Position numbers and translations under genes: made by a program. DNA of 64,000 nucleotides from Owenia fusiformis (Eukaryota > Annelida > Polychaeta > Sabellida > Oweniidae), in the NCBI GenBank assembly GCA_903813345.2, contig CAIIXF020000001.1, positions 248,001 through 312,000 of the forward strand, written 5' to 3'. This document shows, one piece after another, positions 1 to 11,000 of the stretch. How positions within the stretch are numbered: the stretch's first letter is position 1; each line of letters starts with the position of its first letter. The notes under the pieces were generated by a model that ran no database searches, had not been told where the DNA came from, and saw only the letters and a program-made list of their open reading frames with translations.

Positions 1-1382
1 CTACAAGTGAATAACATTATTTAAACATGTACCAAATGGATGTACATCGGGCTGTGTACAATGGGTCACTACAAATGAATAACATTGTTTAAACATGTAC
101 CAAATGGATGAACATCGGGCTGGGTACAATGAGTCACTACAAGTCAATAACATTATTTAAACATGTGCCAAATGGATGTACATCGGACTGTGTACAATGG
201 GTCACTACAAGTGAATAACATTATTTAAATATGTACCAAATGGATGAACATTGGGCTGGGTACAATGAGTCACTACAAGTCAATAACATTATTTAAACAT
301 GTGCAAAATGGATGTACATCGGGCTGTGTACAATGGGTCACTACAAATGAATAACATTGTTCAAACATGTACCAAATGGATGAACATCGGGCTGGGTACA
401 ATGAGTCACTACAAGTGAATAACATTATTTAAACATGTACCAAATGGATGTACATTGGTCTGTGTACAATGACTCACTACAAGTGAATAACATTATTTAA
501 ACATGTACCAAATGGATGTACATCGGGCTGTGTACAATGGGTCACAACAAGTGAATAACATTATTTAAACATGTACCAAATGGATGTACATCGGGCTGTG
601 TACAATGGGTCACAACAAGTGAATAACATTATTTAAACATGTACCAAATGGATGTACAGCGGGCTGTGTACAATGGGTCACTACAAGTGAATAACATTAT
701 TTAAACATGTACCAAATGGATGTACATCGGGCTGTGTACAATGGGTTACAACAAGTGAATAACATTATTTAAACATGTACCAAATGGATGTACATCAGGC
801 TGTGTACAATGGGTCACTACAAGTGAATAACATTATTTAAACATGTACCAAATGGATGAACATCGAGCTGGGTACAATGGGTTACAACAAGTGAATAACA
901 TTATTTAAACATGTACCAAATGGATGTACATCGGGCTGTGTACAATGGGTTACAACAAGTGAATAACATTGTTTAAACATGTGCCAAATGGATGTACATC
1001 GGGCTGTGTACAATGGGTCACTACAAGTCAATAACATTATTTAAACATGTGCCAAATGGATGTACATCGGGCTGTGTACAATGGGTCACTACAAGTCAAT
1101 AACATTGTTTAAACATGTACCAAATGGATGTACATCGGGCTGTGTACAATGGGTCACTACAAGTGAATAACATTATTTAAACATGTACCAAATGGATGTA
1201 CATCGGGCTGTGTACAATGGGTCACTACAAATGAATAACATCATTTAAACATGTACCAAATGGATGGAGATTGGGCTGTGTACAATGAGTCACTACAAGT
1301 CAATAACATCATTTAAACATGTACCAAATGGATGTACATCGGGCTGTGTACAATGGGTTACAACAAGTGAATAACATTATTT
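1..1382. repeat. 68-bp minisatellite array, about 20 copies
   Basis: Head-to-tail units of 68 bp run from the left edge of the window to about 1,382, where the sequence changes abruptly. Units differ at a few positions, for example gtacat versus gaacat and gggtca versus gagtca, and are otherwise near-identical. The array continues off the window to the left. It lies downstream of the last visible exon of the minus-strand CUB/sushi gene. No coding frame persists through it. Confidence 0.97.
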
Positions 1383-2421
1383 ATCCCACGATTAATGTGT
1401 TATCTGTACAATAACAGCTATTGATATTTCTGATATTATTAAAATCCGTGTGATATTTTCCAGAAAATCGTTTATCAAACTCTTATGCGTGTGATATCGT
1501 TTATCTCACGCATATCCGTGTGATATCACATTTGCATTTCGCGCCACAATATTGTTGGAACTTAGGTCAGATAATTTATTCTCTTTTGGGAAAATAGGTC
1601 CGTTAATTTATTCTCTTTAAGTTTCATTGATGTATTGAATTACGATTGTGTATATAATTTGATTAGAAGGCTGCTAACTAACGATTAAAAATGGTATTTA
1701 TGACGAACTATATCATGTTATTTACTTTTAATTGTTAAAATAAAGTGTTTCAAATATTCAATTGATATTCTAATTTCTAGTTTATATTGTCTGCCAATGT
1801 CCTGGAAATTGGATCAGAACATCACAAGGTGATTGTAATCATGTGATAAACCCAATATGACATAATTTCTCGTGATATCATTTTATCGCCTCGTAGATAT
1901 CAAATATCAACACTCATTCGCTTCGCTCACTCGTGTTGATATTTGCTATCAACTCGGCGATAAAAATGATATCACTCAAAATGATGTGATATTCTGTATT
2001 TATTCCATAATAACATGTTTCCCCGGGAAAATAACAGGGAATAAAATTGATATTCAAAAAATTTACATATCAGCCAAAATCCCGTAAATCCAGTAATTTC
2101 TCTAGTGTTATTAATCATTTATATTTTTAATTAAAACTTGTTAATAAAAGTAGAAAATGTTATATGATAAATTGTATCATTTTATGTCACAATCATTGGG
2201 TGATGACATATAAAAATTAAAAGTAAGTTTTAGAAAATCATTATTGAATAAATAGGTTATTGATGGTCGTGATGGAATATGAATTTTTTCCTTGAGGCCG
2301 ATATTGGCCTCAGAAAATATCATATTGACACTCGGGCTATCGCCCTCAATCAATTTGACATCTATTTTTGTTAATTACAAAATATACAAAGAAATCATGC
2401 ATTTTTGTGAATTCAGCTTAC
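1383..2421. other. AT-rich non-coding stretch with palindromic segments
   Basis: No exon or gene was recognised. It holds repeated gtgatat words around 1,440-1,530 and a large hairpin at 1,872-1,975, which suggests remnants of small palindromic transposons. A short open frame overlapping the hairpin is a by-product of the palindrome. The stretch lies downstream of the last visible exon of the minus-strand gene, so it may be intron or 3' sequence. Confidence 0.5.
1872..1975. repeat. Large imperfect hairpin (MITE-like palindrome)
   Basis: Two arms of about 43 bp, from gtgatatcat at 1,872 to atgatatcac at 1,975, are inverted copies with a few mismatches. They enclose a loop that itself reads cattcgcttcgctcactcg. 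Such palindromes are typical of miniature inverted-repeat transposons. No target duplication was established. Confidence 0.75.
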
Positions 2422-2595
2422 TTGAACAAGTTGGTGGTATGCCACTCCATCCACCTTCCACGCAGGTTCTTAAGCTCTGTCCATTGAGCGAGTAACCCTC
2501 CATGCAACTGTAAAATGCCAGGTTACCAAAGCTGTTGCCATCGACCTTCACCATTCCATTCTTAGGGTTTGGTAGGGTCATGTTGCATGAAATTG
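2422..2595 (-). CDS. Exon encoding one sushi (CCP) domain; last visible exon
   Basis: The exon is 174 bp, phase 1 to phase 1, with acceptor attacag and donor A|GTAAGC. It encodes one complete sushi domain. Four cysteines appear in the contexts SCNMT, FYSCMEGY, RTCVEGG and PPTC, with the conserved Trp in GGWSG and the usual NG and GY residues. It lies 14.4 kb downstream of the previous exon, the second longest intron. The C-terminal part of the protein must lie left of the window. Confidence 0.93.
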
Positions 2596-3924
2596 CTGTA
2601 ATAAAAGGCAAATACTATGTCAAATACAGAAAAATGGGGATATTAGGTTTTTTGACTGTCAGGCTTGCAATTATATGATTGGTCAAAATCTGGTGACTTG
2701 TCATGGAAGATCTAAAAAATGTTCACTGGTCATGCTCACTCAGTAAATTATATAGTTATACAAATTATCATAGTTAGCATTACATATTATACCGGTTTGA
2801 ACATAAACATAGTTCAGAGCTATTAGAATTCCGTTTTTCTGCACCGCAACAGAAAAAAGTAGAATTTTTAGTTTTAGTTTTGCAAAAGTTTGCAGAATAT
2901 AGAATTTCTGTTGATTTTTGCGCAATTCATGCTTTGAAAACATAAATTGAACTGAAAGCTTACCTAGCCTTGTTGTAGGTGCTTGTAGATCATTTGAATC
3001 AATTTTAGCTCACTTTTGTAGCGATTTAAACAGAAAACGTTTTATTTTTTGAGGCTGCTTTGTAAGGAACACCAAAATATAAGAAGACTAGGAACACGTT
3101 TTCTATTGCTCCTAGCCAATATATCATCTTTATATTGTTACTAAATATAATTGTGTCCAAATACATGTACACATTAGAAATATATGGCGGTTTTATTTTG
3201 ATTTTCACACTATTTTGGCAAAAATTCCATGAAAAAATCCATGTTAAAATGCAGAATTTTTGCAGAATTTCACATTTTAGCTTGCAGAAATTTGATTTTT
3301 TCTTGCAGAATTTGCATTTTGTAGCACAGAATTCTAGTAGCTCTGATAGTTAGAAAGTACATAATATCATATAAAATTAAATGACATTACACCATATCTA
3401 ATGCATCAAAAATATATCAGTGATAAGTACAGGCATGGGTTCAGGGCTCAGGAGGGCTATCATTTCAATACTTTCAGAGATAATACTTCTCAAGTTAAAT
3501 TTTTTTTTAATCTTTAAAAAGGTTTTTGCCAACTGACTAATGTCATAATGATGTCACCTAGGGTGCAAAATATTTTTAATATGCTACAACATCGAAGTGG
3601 CACATCAAATATGACATGTTATTATTGAAAAGTGTGTTCTTTGTTCAATCTTTGCATTAATTGGTGTTAAAACATATTTTCAATCCTTACATTGGGCTTT
3701 TAACAATAACAATTTTGATCACATATGGTTTTCTAACTCATATTTATCAGCAATATTTCAAATGCAGACCTTAATATTATATCTCAAGATGAGCTTATAA
3801 AAACAGCAGCTGCTAAATTTTGTGTTAACTGCTGGTGTATGAAAAATAATATTAATCCGGCCCACAGCAATGAGAGCAGTAGGCTGTGAGAGGTTCCCCA
3901 CCTTTGAGTAATTATGTCTTAATA
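2596..3924. other. Intron, no feature recognised
   Basis: AT-rich non-coding sequence at the 3' end of the 14.4 kb intron. Words such as gcagaattt recur at 2,860-3,340, hinting at an old degraded repeat. No splice-framed exon or conserved protein was seen on either strand. Confidence 0.5.
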
Positions 3925-4839
3925 TACAGGGTGTTCAAAAAAAAACGCAACCCAAAGAAATCGCTGTATCTTGAAAAATAGTGGTTCAATTATGTTCATA
4001 TTTTCAGGAAATAAAGGAGAGACTGTGTATGTATAGCTCCTGTAAATGGTTAGTTGTAAAATATGATGCCTTGGACACCTGCTCAAAAGACAGTTGTACT
4101 AGGAAAATACGAAAAACGCAGTCAGGGGTGACTGCAACCTCAAATAAAAAATTGAATAACTTTTTAACCATAGTGTTTTTGCTCTTCAAATTTGTCACAA
4201 ATCATCTTCATTCACTGTATGGTAAATCTGTAGAGTGAAATCAAAATCACTTCAGGGACTTTACAGTCATGGTTGAAATGATTTCAAATCGCACTCAAAC
4301 ACCCTGGTTCAGGGAGACTTAAGAAGGCATTTTGACCATGACTGTAAAGTCCCTAGAGTGATTTTGATGAAACTCCACAAATTCACCACACATTGAATGA
4401 GGATAATTTGTGCCAAATCTGAAGTGCCAAAACCATGGTTAGAAAGTTATTTGGTTTTATTGTTGTGGCTGTCACCTCTAACTGCGTTTTCATGTTTTCC
4501 TAGAACAACTGTCATTGGAGCAGGTGTTCAAGGCATCATGTTTTACAACTTACTGACAACAGGAGCTATACATACACAGTCTCTTCTTTCTTTTCCTGAA
4601 AAAATGAACATAATTGAATTAGTATTTTCCAAGATATAGTGATTTTCCATTCGCGTTTTTCGTATTTTGCTAGTACAACTGTCTTTTGAGCAAGGGTCCA
4701 AGACATCATGTTTTACAACTAACTAACAACAGGGGCTACACAGTCTCTTCTTTCTTTCCTGAAAATATGAACATAATTGGATGAGTATTTTCCAAGATAT
4801 AGCGATTTCCTTGGGTTGCGTTTTTTTTAACACCCTGTA
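3925..4839. mobile_element. Non-autonomous Tc1/mariner-like foldback element with CAGGGTG ends
   Basis: The ends read TA-CAGGGTGTT at 3,925 and AACACCCTG-TA at 4,839, so a TA target duplication flanks terminal inverted repeats. Homology between the arms extends well beyond 100 bp. The right arm is partly duplicated: about 4,505-4,650 resembles 4,670-4,805. A central hairpin lies around 4,255-4,360, where actttacagtcatg meets catgactgtaaagt. No transposase was recognised. The TA duplication and CAGGGTG start are typical of Tc1/mariner relatives. Confidence 0.85.
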
Positions 4840-5093
4840 CACAAAAAAAGAATCCTTTCTATATATACTGTTTGCTTATATGGATATAAATTAGAAGCAA
4901 AATCCAACAATATAAAGCTTAAAATATGACCAAATTGATCTGTATGGCTATAAATTATGGACTGAACCATATGCCTGTAAAATATGAATATGACTAAAAT
5001 TGACTATTTGAGTTAAAAGTAAAATCCAGAATGACAAACAGAGGCTCTGTCTATATCTCAAACTTTGTTTAATGAGATGATGAGACAAGTGCA

Positions 5094-5099
5094 TATAAA
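5094..5099 (+). promoter_or_regulatory. TATA box candidate for the nested peptide gene
   Basis: TATAAA lies 46 bases upstream of the candidate start codon at 5,145, which would give a leader of about 20 bases. A second TATAAA at 5,107-5,112 is too close for a normal leader. A TATA motif is weak evidence in AT-rich DNA, but its position fits. Confidence 0.4.
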
Positions 5100-5144
5100 G
5101 CCTGCTTATAAAGTATGCATGTAAGCAGATGCATTTGGTTGGGA

Positions 5145-5247
5145 ATGATGAATTTGAAAATGCTGCTCCTCACTGTTATGATGCTTTGTGGCATACTTGC
5201 TATTACAAAGACTCAGGAACTAAGTGGAGATGTCAATGTGATGAAAG
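5145..5247 (+). CDS. Secreted peptide precursor, exon 1 (signal peptide)
   Basis: This exon encodes residues 1-34 and ends in a GT donor (AAAG|GTATGC, phase 1). After two possible Met starts (5,145 or 5,148) comes a short N-terminal region with one Lys, then a hydrophobic core of about 15 residues rich in Leu, Met and Val ending near GILA. That is a typical signal peptide. Met-1 was chosen as the first ATG after the TATA boxes. Joined to 7,600-7,724 it makes a 75-residue protein. It lies on the strand opposite the host gene, inside its 14.4 kb intron. The two-exon structure, with the signal in exon 1 and the mature peptide in exon 2, is common for neuropeptide, defence-peptide and venom-peptide genes. 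No family could be assigned. Confidence 0.6.
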
Positions 5248-5539
5248 GTATGCAAATATGATTAGCCTTTAGCAGATTAATTGATGTAGATGCAGCTCAG
5301 CTAGAAGTGATGTGAAAAGTTGTTCAATATTTAAAATTTTGTGAAGCTGACTGACCTGCTGGATGAAACAACTGAATTATTGTGAAATAACTTTTTAATT
5401 GTATATGCTTGTAAGGAGAGGTAAGTATGTAAGTAAAACGTATTGACCTGAAATTAGATGTGAACTGGTGAAGTATATTCAAAAGCGACATGAACAAGGA
5501 ATTAATATGACAAATCGCATTATCTAGTTGCTCACAATA

Positions 5540-5681
5540 TTCAATTCTGACGTCTTATTTGAGCTTCTGAGAACTTGTAGATGATTTTGAAAAAAACTGG
5601 TCAATTTGAAGAAAGTTAAAAAAATACCTTTTTGACTTTTTTGACTTTGAAAAGGTCATTAACGAATCTTAAGTTAGATTT
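5540..5681. repeat. Dispersed TGACCTT-type repeat, left part split by a retrotransposon
   Basis: This sequence matches the repeat family at 33,230-33,890 (shared words: aacttgtagatgattttgaaaaaaa, and gtcaatttgaag followed by aaggtcatt). It breaks at about 5,681 and resumes at 6,727, because the L2-like element inserted between 'agatttgaa' and 'cttctgaaaa'. Confidence 0.7.
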
Positions 5682-6726
5682 GAAAGGATATTAACTGTAT
5701 TGATGAATGGATGAAATGTAATAAGATGAATTTAAACTATAGTAAAACAAGATTAATGAAAATAGGAAATACCTCAAAGTATGGAATTGATAAAGATGCC
5801 ATATAACATTATCAAATAATGTAATTGAAAATGTTGAAACTTGTAAATATTTAGGTGTTATTGTGGATGACAAATTAGCATTCAAAGTACTTATTGACAA
5901 GCCCATGATATTGAAAAGCTTTCTTGTAAGATAGGTATTTTTAGAAGGCTTAAACCATTTGTTTCAAAGGAAGCACTCATCACAATTTATAATACAATCA
6001 TATTACCAGAATTTAATTACTGCTCTGGGGAGAATGTTATAATAAAATCTATCTGACTAGACTAGAGAAACTTCAAAAGATGGCAGCACAAATTAAACTG
6101 GGAGCTAATTTTGATGTTTCAAGTGGCACTTTACTTGAGTCCCTAAATTGGACTCCAATTCAGGAAATGATTAGATACAGGAAATCAATTTTAATGTACC
6201 AGACCATTTCAGGCATCTCTCCCCCATATATTTAGAACTGTTTCAAAGAGACAAAGTCTGTCCATAATTATGCTACTAGAGCAGTTGTGGAAAATTCACT
6301 TTATGTACCAAAACCTAAACTTGAAATATTTAAGAAAAGCATATCATATAGCGGTTCACATCTTTGGAACAAGCTTGATAAGACTGTCAAAGAGTCTGAT
6401 TCTGTAAACTCAAAGCATATAAACAATTGTATCAGATCAGAAAATGAAAATTATGTAAATGCATTATTTAAAGACATTGTTCCTTATATTCATGTAATTC
6501 TATAATACAGTAAGTTGTTCTCTATGTTTCATGTAAATGCATACTTTGAAGATGCATATATATGAAATTGTTCCATATGTCCTATATATCTATTTGTATG
6601 TTTCTATATTTATTGTACATATTGTAAATAATTGTAAATTATTACTGGGCCTCTAGGAAGACCAGTTTTGTACTGATAGAGCTACCCAGAATAAATATAG
6701 TTTTCAAATCAAATCAAATCAAATCA
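5682..6726 (+). mobile_element. 5'-truncated L2/CR1-like non-LTR retrotransposon, decayed
   Basis: Conceptual translation with a few frame breaks shows the C-terminal part of a non-LTR reverse transcriptase. There is an LNYSKT-like motif near 5,740, then YLGVIVDDKLAFK near 5,850, RRLKPFVSKEALITIYNT near 5,945, a RLEKLQKMAAQIKLG segment near 6,065, and a YSGSHLWNKL segment in the intact frame 6,287-6,505. The 3' UTR is followed by AATAAA and a (CAAAT)n tail at about 6,703-6,726. 5' truncation and a simple-repeat tail are characteristic of L2/CR1-type elements. The stops make it non-functional. Confidence 0.88.
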
Positions 6727-7320
6727 ACTTCTGAAAACTTGTACAGTAGATGATTTTGAAAAAAACTGAAATCAGTATTTGTTAATTTCTTGGAAGTTAT
6801 TGATAGAGGTCCAATAAATAAATGAGCCATGTTAACATGAAAAGGGAGAAGAAGGTCATGAACGCAAATATGCAGGTTGGCCCGAAAATTAACATTTTAC
6901 AATGTGTTAAGTATATTATGGCTACATTATGCATCATGCTTGCTAAATGAACAACTGATGCTATGATAAAAAGATGCTTTGAGAAAAGGCATTAACGTGA
7001 CAAAATAGCACCACCTAGTTGATCACAATATTATGAGTTCAATCTTAAGTCAGATTTTAACTTCTGAGAACTTGTTGATTTCCAAAAAGTAGTCAATTTG
7101 AGGCAAGTTGAAAAATACCTTGAGAAGGGCATTGTAGATGATTTTGAAAAAAACTTGTAAAGTCAGATTTGAACAACTGAGAAATTGTAGATGGTTTTGA
7201 AAAATAATTGGTCAATGAGAAGCAAGTTGAAAAATACCTTTTTGACCTTGAGAATATCACTGAAGGTCAAATGCCAAATCTAAAGTCATTCAAGAGTTGA
7301 CCAATATGTTAATTTTGGAT
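6727..7320. repeat. Dispersed TGACCTT-type repeat, right part
   Basis: Continuation of the repeat interrupted by the retrotransposon. It holds several degenerate copies of gaacttgtagatgattttgaaaa and gttgaaaaataccttttgacctt. The same family forms the tandem block at 33,230-33,890. It lies in the intron of the nested peptide gene. Confidence 0.65.
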
Positions 7321-7599
7321 ATTGTAGGACCTAATTAACTTGTTTTGACATGATTAAAATGCAAAACTATTATCATAAATTTTTGAAAAAATAATAAAAT
7401 GTTGTAAAACATTTATTTTGAATTGAACGTTTGATTACATTACATTTACCAAAATAAAGTTAAACAAGTATTTATTGATCACAGCCTAAACTAGGATTTG
7501 GAAATAGCCTGGGAAACAAATTGAATTTGATAATATTGAACAGGTAGTCAATATGTTTACTTTTTGTTTTCTATTAAAATGGATATTGATATTTTATAG

Positions 7600-7724
7600 A
7601 TGAACCAATCAAGAATGATATTTCTGATGAAAATCTTGAAGAGACAGTGTCAAGAAATAAAAGAAAGGAAAGGATTGGTTGCCCCCCAAGCTATTGGTGC
7701 CTGTTAAGATATATGAACATGTGA
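7600..7724 (+). CDS. Secreted peptide precursor, exon 2 (spacer, basic site, Cys-loop peptide)
   Basis: The acceptor is ttttatag|AT, and phase 1 matches exon 1. This exon encodes residues 35-75 and stops at TGA 7,722-7,724. An acidic spacer (residues 35-56) rich in Asp, Glu and Asn is followed by RNKRKER (residues 58-64), a likely prohormone convertase site. A C-terminal peptide of 11-14 residues then follows, holding the only two cysteines of the processed region in CPPSYWC. It ends in free Met with no Gly amidation signal. C-x5-C with Pro after the first Cys and Trp before the second recalls the spacing of molluscan contryphans and of some cyclic neuropeptides. That is resemblance only. An AATAAA lies about 100 bases downstream. 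A neuropeptide, defence peptide or venom-like peptide are all possible. Confidence 0.65.
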
Positions 7725-7825
7725 TGCGTTGATCTAATCATACAAAATAATGTACACTGAAAGACAACCTTACGAGATACAGAGCCGTTTGCTATATGTC
7801 ACATTGTGTACACTTGATATTACAT

Positions 7826-7831
7826 AATAAA
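7826..7831 (+). promoter_or_regulatory. Polyadenylation signal of the nested peptide gene
   Basis: A canonical AATAAA lies 102 bases after the stop codon at 7,724, a normal 3' UTR distance. It supports the plus-strand gene model. Confidence 0.5.
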
Positions 7832-8005
7832 TATCAAATATATATTTATTCTACTTCCAACTATGAAATTCTTATGTGTTAAACAGGTATCAGGAACGTT
7901 GACTTGGGGATTCAACTTTGCAGTTTCCTGGTGAATTGACAGTGTAACATATCATAACCATCATTTCAAAATATTTAATGCACTAGTGTCTTCTGTGCCT
8001 GCCTC

Positions 8006-11000
8006 TTAATTCAAGCTCCCATCCTCATCAAAGTATCATACAAGACCACCCTGATATGTCATAATTCAAGCTCCCATCCTTATCAAAGTCTCATACAAGA
8101 CCACCCTGATATGTCATAATTCAAGCTCCCATCCTCATCAAAGTCTCATACAAGACCACCCTGATATGTCATAATTCAAGCTCCCATCCTTATCAAAGTC
8201 TCACACAAGACCACCCTGATATGTCATAATTCAAGCTCCCATCCTCATCAAAGTCTACCACCCTGATATGTCATAATTCAAGCTCCCATCCTTATCAAAG
8301 TCTCATACAAGACCACCCCGATATGTCATAATTCAAGCTCCCATCCTCATCAAAGTCTCACACAAGACCACCCTGATATGTCATAATTCAAGCTCCCATC
8401 CTTATCAAAGTCTCACACAAGACCACCCTGATATGTCATAATTCAGCTCCAATCCTCATCAGTCTCACACAAGACCATCCTGATATGTCATAATTCAAGC
8501 TCCCATCCTTATCAAAGTCTCATACAAGACCACCCTGATATGTCATAATTCAGCTCCAATCCTCATCAAAGTCTCATACAAGACCACCCTGATATGTCAT
8601 AATTCAAGCTCCCATCCTTATCAAAGTCTCATACAAGACCACCCTGATATGTCATAATTCAAGCTCCCATCCTTATCAAAGTCTCATACAAGACCACCCT
8701 GATATGTCATAATTCAGCTCCAATCCTCATCAAAGTCTCATACAAGACCACCCTGATATGTCATAATTCAAGCTCCCATCCTTATCAAAGTCTCATACAA
8801 GACCACCCTGATATGTCATAATTCAGCTCCAATCCTCATCAAAGTCTCATACAAGACCACCCTGATATGTCATAATTCAAGCTCCCATCCTTATCAAAGT
8901 CTCATACAAGACCACCCTGATATGTCATAATTCAAGCTCCCATCCTTATCAAAGTCTCATACAAGACCACCCTGATATGTCATAATTCAAGCTCCCATCC
9001 TTATCAAAGTCTCATACAAGACCACCCTGATATGTCATAATTCAAGCTCCCATCCTCATCAAAGTCTCACACAAGACCACCCTGATATGTCATAATTCAA
9101 GCTCCAATCCTCATCAAAGTCTCACACAAGACCACCCTGATATGTCATAATTCAAGCTCCCATCCTTATCAAAGTCTCATACAAGACCACCCTGATATGT
9201 CATAATTCAAGCTCCCATCCTTATCAAAGTCTCATACAAGACCACCCTGATATGTCATAATTCAAGCTCCCATCCTTATCAAAGTCTCATACAAGACCAC
9301 CCTGATATGTCATAATTCAAGCTCCCATCCTTATCAAAGTCTCACACAAGACCACCCTGATATGTCATAATTCAAGCTCCCATCCTTATCAAAGTCTCAT
9401 ACAAGACCACCCTGATATGTCATAATTCAAGCTCCCATCCTTATCAAAGTCTCATACAAGACCACCCTGATATGTCATAATTCAAGCTCCCATCCTTATC
9501 AAAGTCTCATACAAGACCACCCTGATATGTCATAATTCAGCTCCAATCCTCATCAAAGTCTCATACAAGACCACCCTGATATGTCATAATTCAAGCTCCC
9601 ATCCTTATCAAAGTCTCATACAAGACCACCCTGATATGTCATAATTCAAGCTCCCATCCTTATCAAAGTCTCATACAAGACCACCCTGATATGTCATAAT
9701 TCAAGCTCCCATCCTTATCAAAGTCTCATACAAGACCACCCTGATATGTCATAATTCAGCTCCAATCCTCATCAAAGTCTCATACAAGACCACCCTGATA
9801 TGTCATAATTCAAGCTCCCATCCTTATCAAAGTCTCATACAAGACCACCCTGATATGTCATAATTCAAGCTCCCATCCTTATCAAAGTCTCATACAAGAC
9901 CACCCTGATATGTCATAATTCAAGCTCCCATCCTCATCAAAGTCTCACACAAGACCACCCTGATATGTCATAATTCAAGCTCCAATCCTCATCAAAGTCT
10001 CACACAAGACCACCCTGATATGTCATAATTCAAGCTCCCATTCTCATCAAAGTCTCACACAAGACCACCCTGATATGTCATAATTCAAGCTCCCATCCTT
10101 ATCAAAGTCTCACACAAGACCACCCTGATATGTCATAATTCAAGCTCCAATCCTCATCAAAGTCTCATACAAGACCACCCTGATATGTCATAATTCAGCT
10201 CCAATCCTCATCATAGTCTCATACAAGACCACCCTGATAAGTCATAATTCAAGCTCCCATCCTCATCAAAGTCTCACACAAGACCACCCCAATATGTCAT
10301 AATTCAAACTCCCATCCTCATCAAAGTCTCACACAAGACAACCCTGATATGTCATAATTCAAGCTCCAATCCTCATCAAAGTCTCACACAAGACCACCCT
10401 GATATGTCATAATTCAAGCTCCCATTCTCATCAAAGTCTCACACAAGACCACCCTGATATGTCATAATTCAAGCTCCCATCCTTATCAAGGTCTCACACA
10501 AGACCACCCTGATATGTCATAATTCAAGCTCCCATCCTTATCAAAGTCTCACACAAGACCACCCTGATATGTCATAATTCAAGCTCCAATCCTCATCAAA
10601 GTCTCACACAAGACCACCCTGATATGTCATAATTCAAGCTCCCATCCTCATCAAAGTCTCACACAAGACCACCCTGATATGTCAAAATTCAAGCTCCCAT
10701 CCTCATCAAAGTCTCACACAAGACCAATCTGATATGACATAATTCAAGCTCCCATCCTCATCAAAGTCTCATACAAGACCACCCTGATATGTCATAATTC
10801 AAGCTCCAATCCTCATCAAAGTCTCACACAAGACCACCCTGATATGTCATAATTCAAGCTCCCATCCTCATCAAAGTCTCACACAAGACCACCCTGATAT
10901 GTCATAATTCAAGCTCCCATCCTTATCAAAGTCTCATACAAGACCACCCTGATATGTCATAATTCAAGCTCCCATCCTCATCAAAGTCTCACACAAGACC

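Noticed and set aside
1-1382. Centromeric or telomeric satellite
   Set aside because: The array is short, neither unit nor context resembles telomere repeats, and it lies next to a coding exon.
6287-6505. 72-codon plus-strand open frame as an independent gene
   Set aside because: It is the 3' end of the decayed non-LTR retrotransposon reverse-transcriptase frame.
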